Shown piece after piece: positions 6,430 to 6,450 of a DNA stretch of 6,450 bases (positions are counted from its first letter, which is position 1; each line of letters starts with the position of its first letter). Made by a program: the position numbers and the translations under genes. Location of the stretch: contig JAOZMV010000087.1 of assembly GCA_029934095.1 (NCBI GenBank), forward strand, positions 1 to 6,450, in the 5' to 3' direction. The notes under the pieces were generated by a model that did not search any database, was not told the origin of the DNA, and worked only from the letters and a program-made list of their open reading frames with translations. Source of the stretch: Desulfuromusa sp. Its GTDB lineage: Bacteria > Desulfobacterota > Desulfuromonadia > Desulfuromonadales > Geopsychrobacteraceae.

Positions 6430-6450
6430 ATGAAAAGAACAATTGGTAAA
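6430..6450 (+). CDS. Start of an unidentified gene, cut by the window end
   Basis: The ATG at 6430 is preceded by AGGAGA (6418-6423) at a spacing of six bases, an excellent translation start. Only seven codons (MKRTIGK) are inside the window, so the product cannot be identified. The basic start would suit a signal peptide or a membrane protein but is not diagnostic. The gene is divergent from a CitA/DcuS-type kinase operon, which commonly flanks the gene it controls, so a carboxylate transporter, a binding protein or a catabolic enzyme is a reasonable guess. It lies 229 bases from the kinase start. Confidence 0.6.

Overview
The window holds five complete genes and one tRNA gene, all on the minus strand, plus the first seven codons of a plus-strand gene at the right edge. 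The most likely source is a free-living Gram-negative bacterium. Protein style, moderate GC, the NfeD/stomatin pair and the CitA/DcuS-type two-component system would fit a deltaproteobacterium of the Desulfuromonadales (Geobacter, Desulfuromonas and Pelobacter relatives). That placement is inference, since no phylogenetic marker is present.

Layout from left to right: (1) 36-1859, a polytopic membrane protein of the putative Na+/H+ antiporter family in the ion-transporter (ArsB/NhaD-like) superfamily. (2) 1860-2054, intergenic, with a candidate promoter for the antiporter and a nested inverted repeat of unknown function. (3) 2055-2234, a self-contained tRNA-Pro(GGG) unit with a near-consensus sigma70 promoter, a GC-rich discriminator, an encoded CCA end and a strong intrinsic terminator. 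(4) 2278-3749, a two-gene operon of a short NfeD-like membrane protein followed by a stomatin/paraslipin (SPFH) protein, a conserved pairing linked to membrane microdomains and membrane-protein quality control. (5) 3893-6200, a sensor kinase and response regulator pair of the CitA-CitB/DcuS-DcuR family, separated by one base and probably translationally coupled. (6) 6201-6429, a divergent control region with 9-bp tandem repeats and a small inverted repeat, followed by the ribosome binding site and start of a plus-strand gene cut off by the window end.

The kinase probably senses an extracellular carboxylate. Its sensor domain keeps the Arg/His and Arg residues that bind carboxylates in this family and has Lys where DcuS has Phe, a pattern closer to citrate-binding CitA. 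The divergent gene at the right edge is the natural candidate target, because this family often regulates a neighbouring carboxylate transporter or catabolic gene. Its product cannot be read from seven codons.

The genes are ordinary, and I see no convincing undescribed multi-gene system. The most interesting non-coding signal is a pair of related hairpin elements just upstream of nfeD and of the stomatin gene (3785-3816 and 3234-3261). They share 14 of 16 bases on one arm and show a compensatory G-C to A-T change in the stem. They look like two copies of a REP-like palindromic element, one of which now lies next to the stomatin ribosome binding site.
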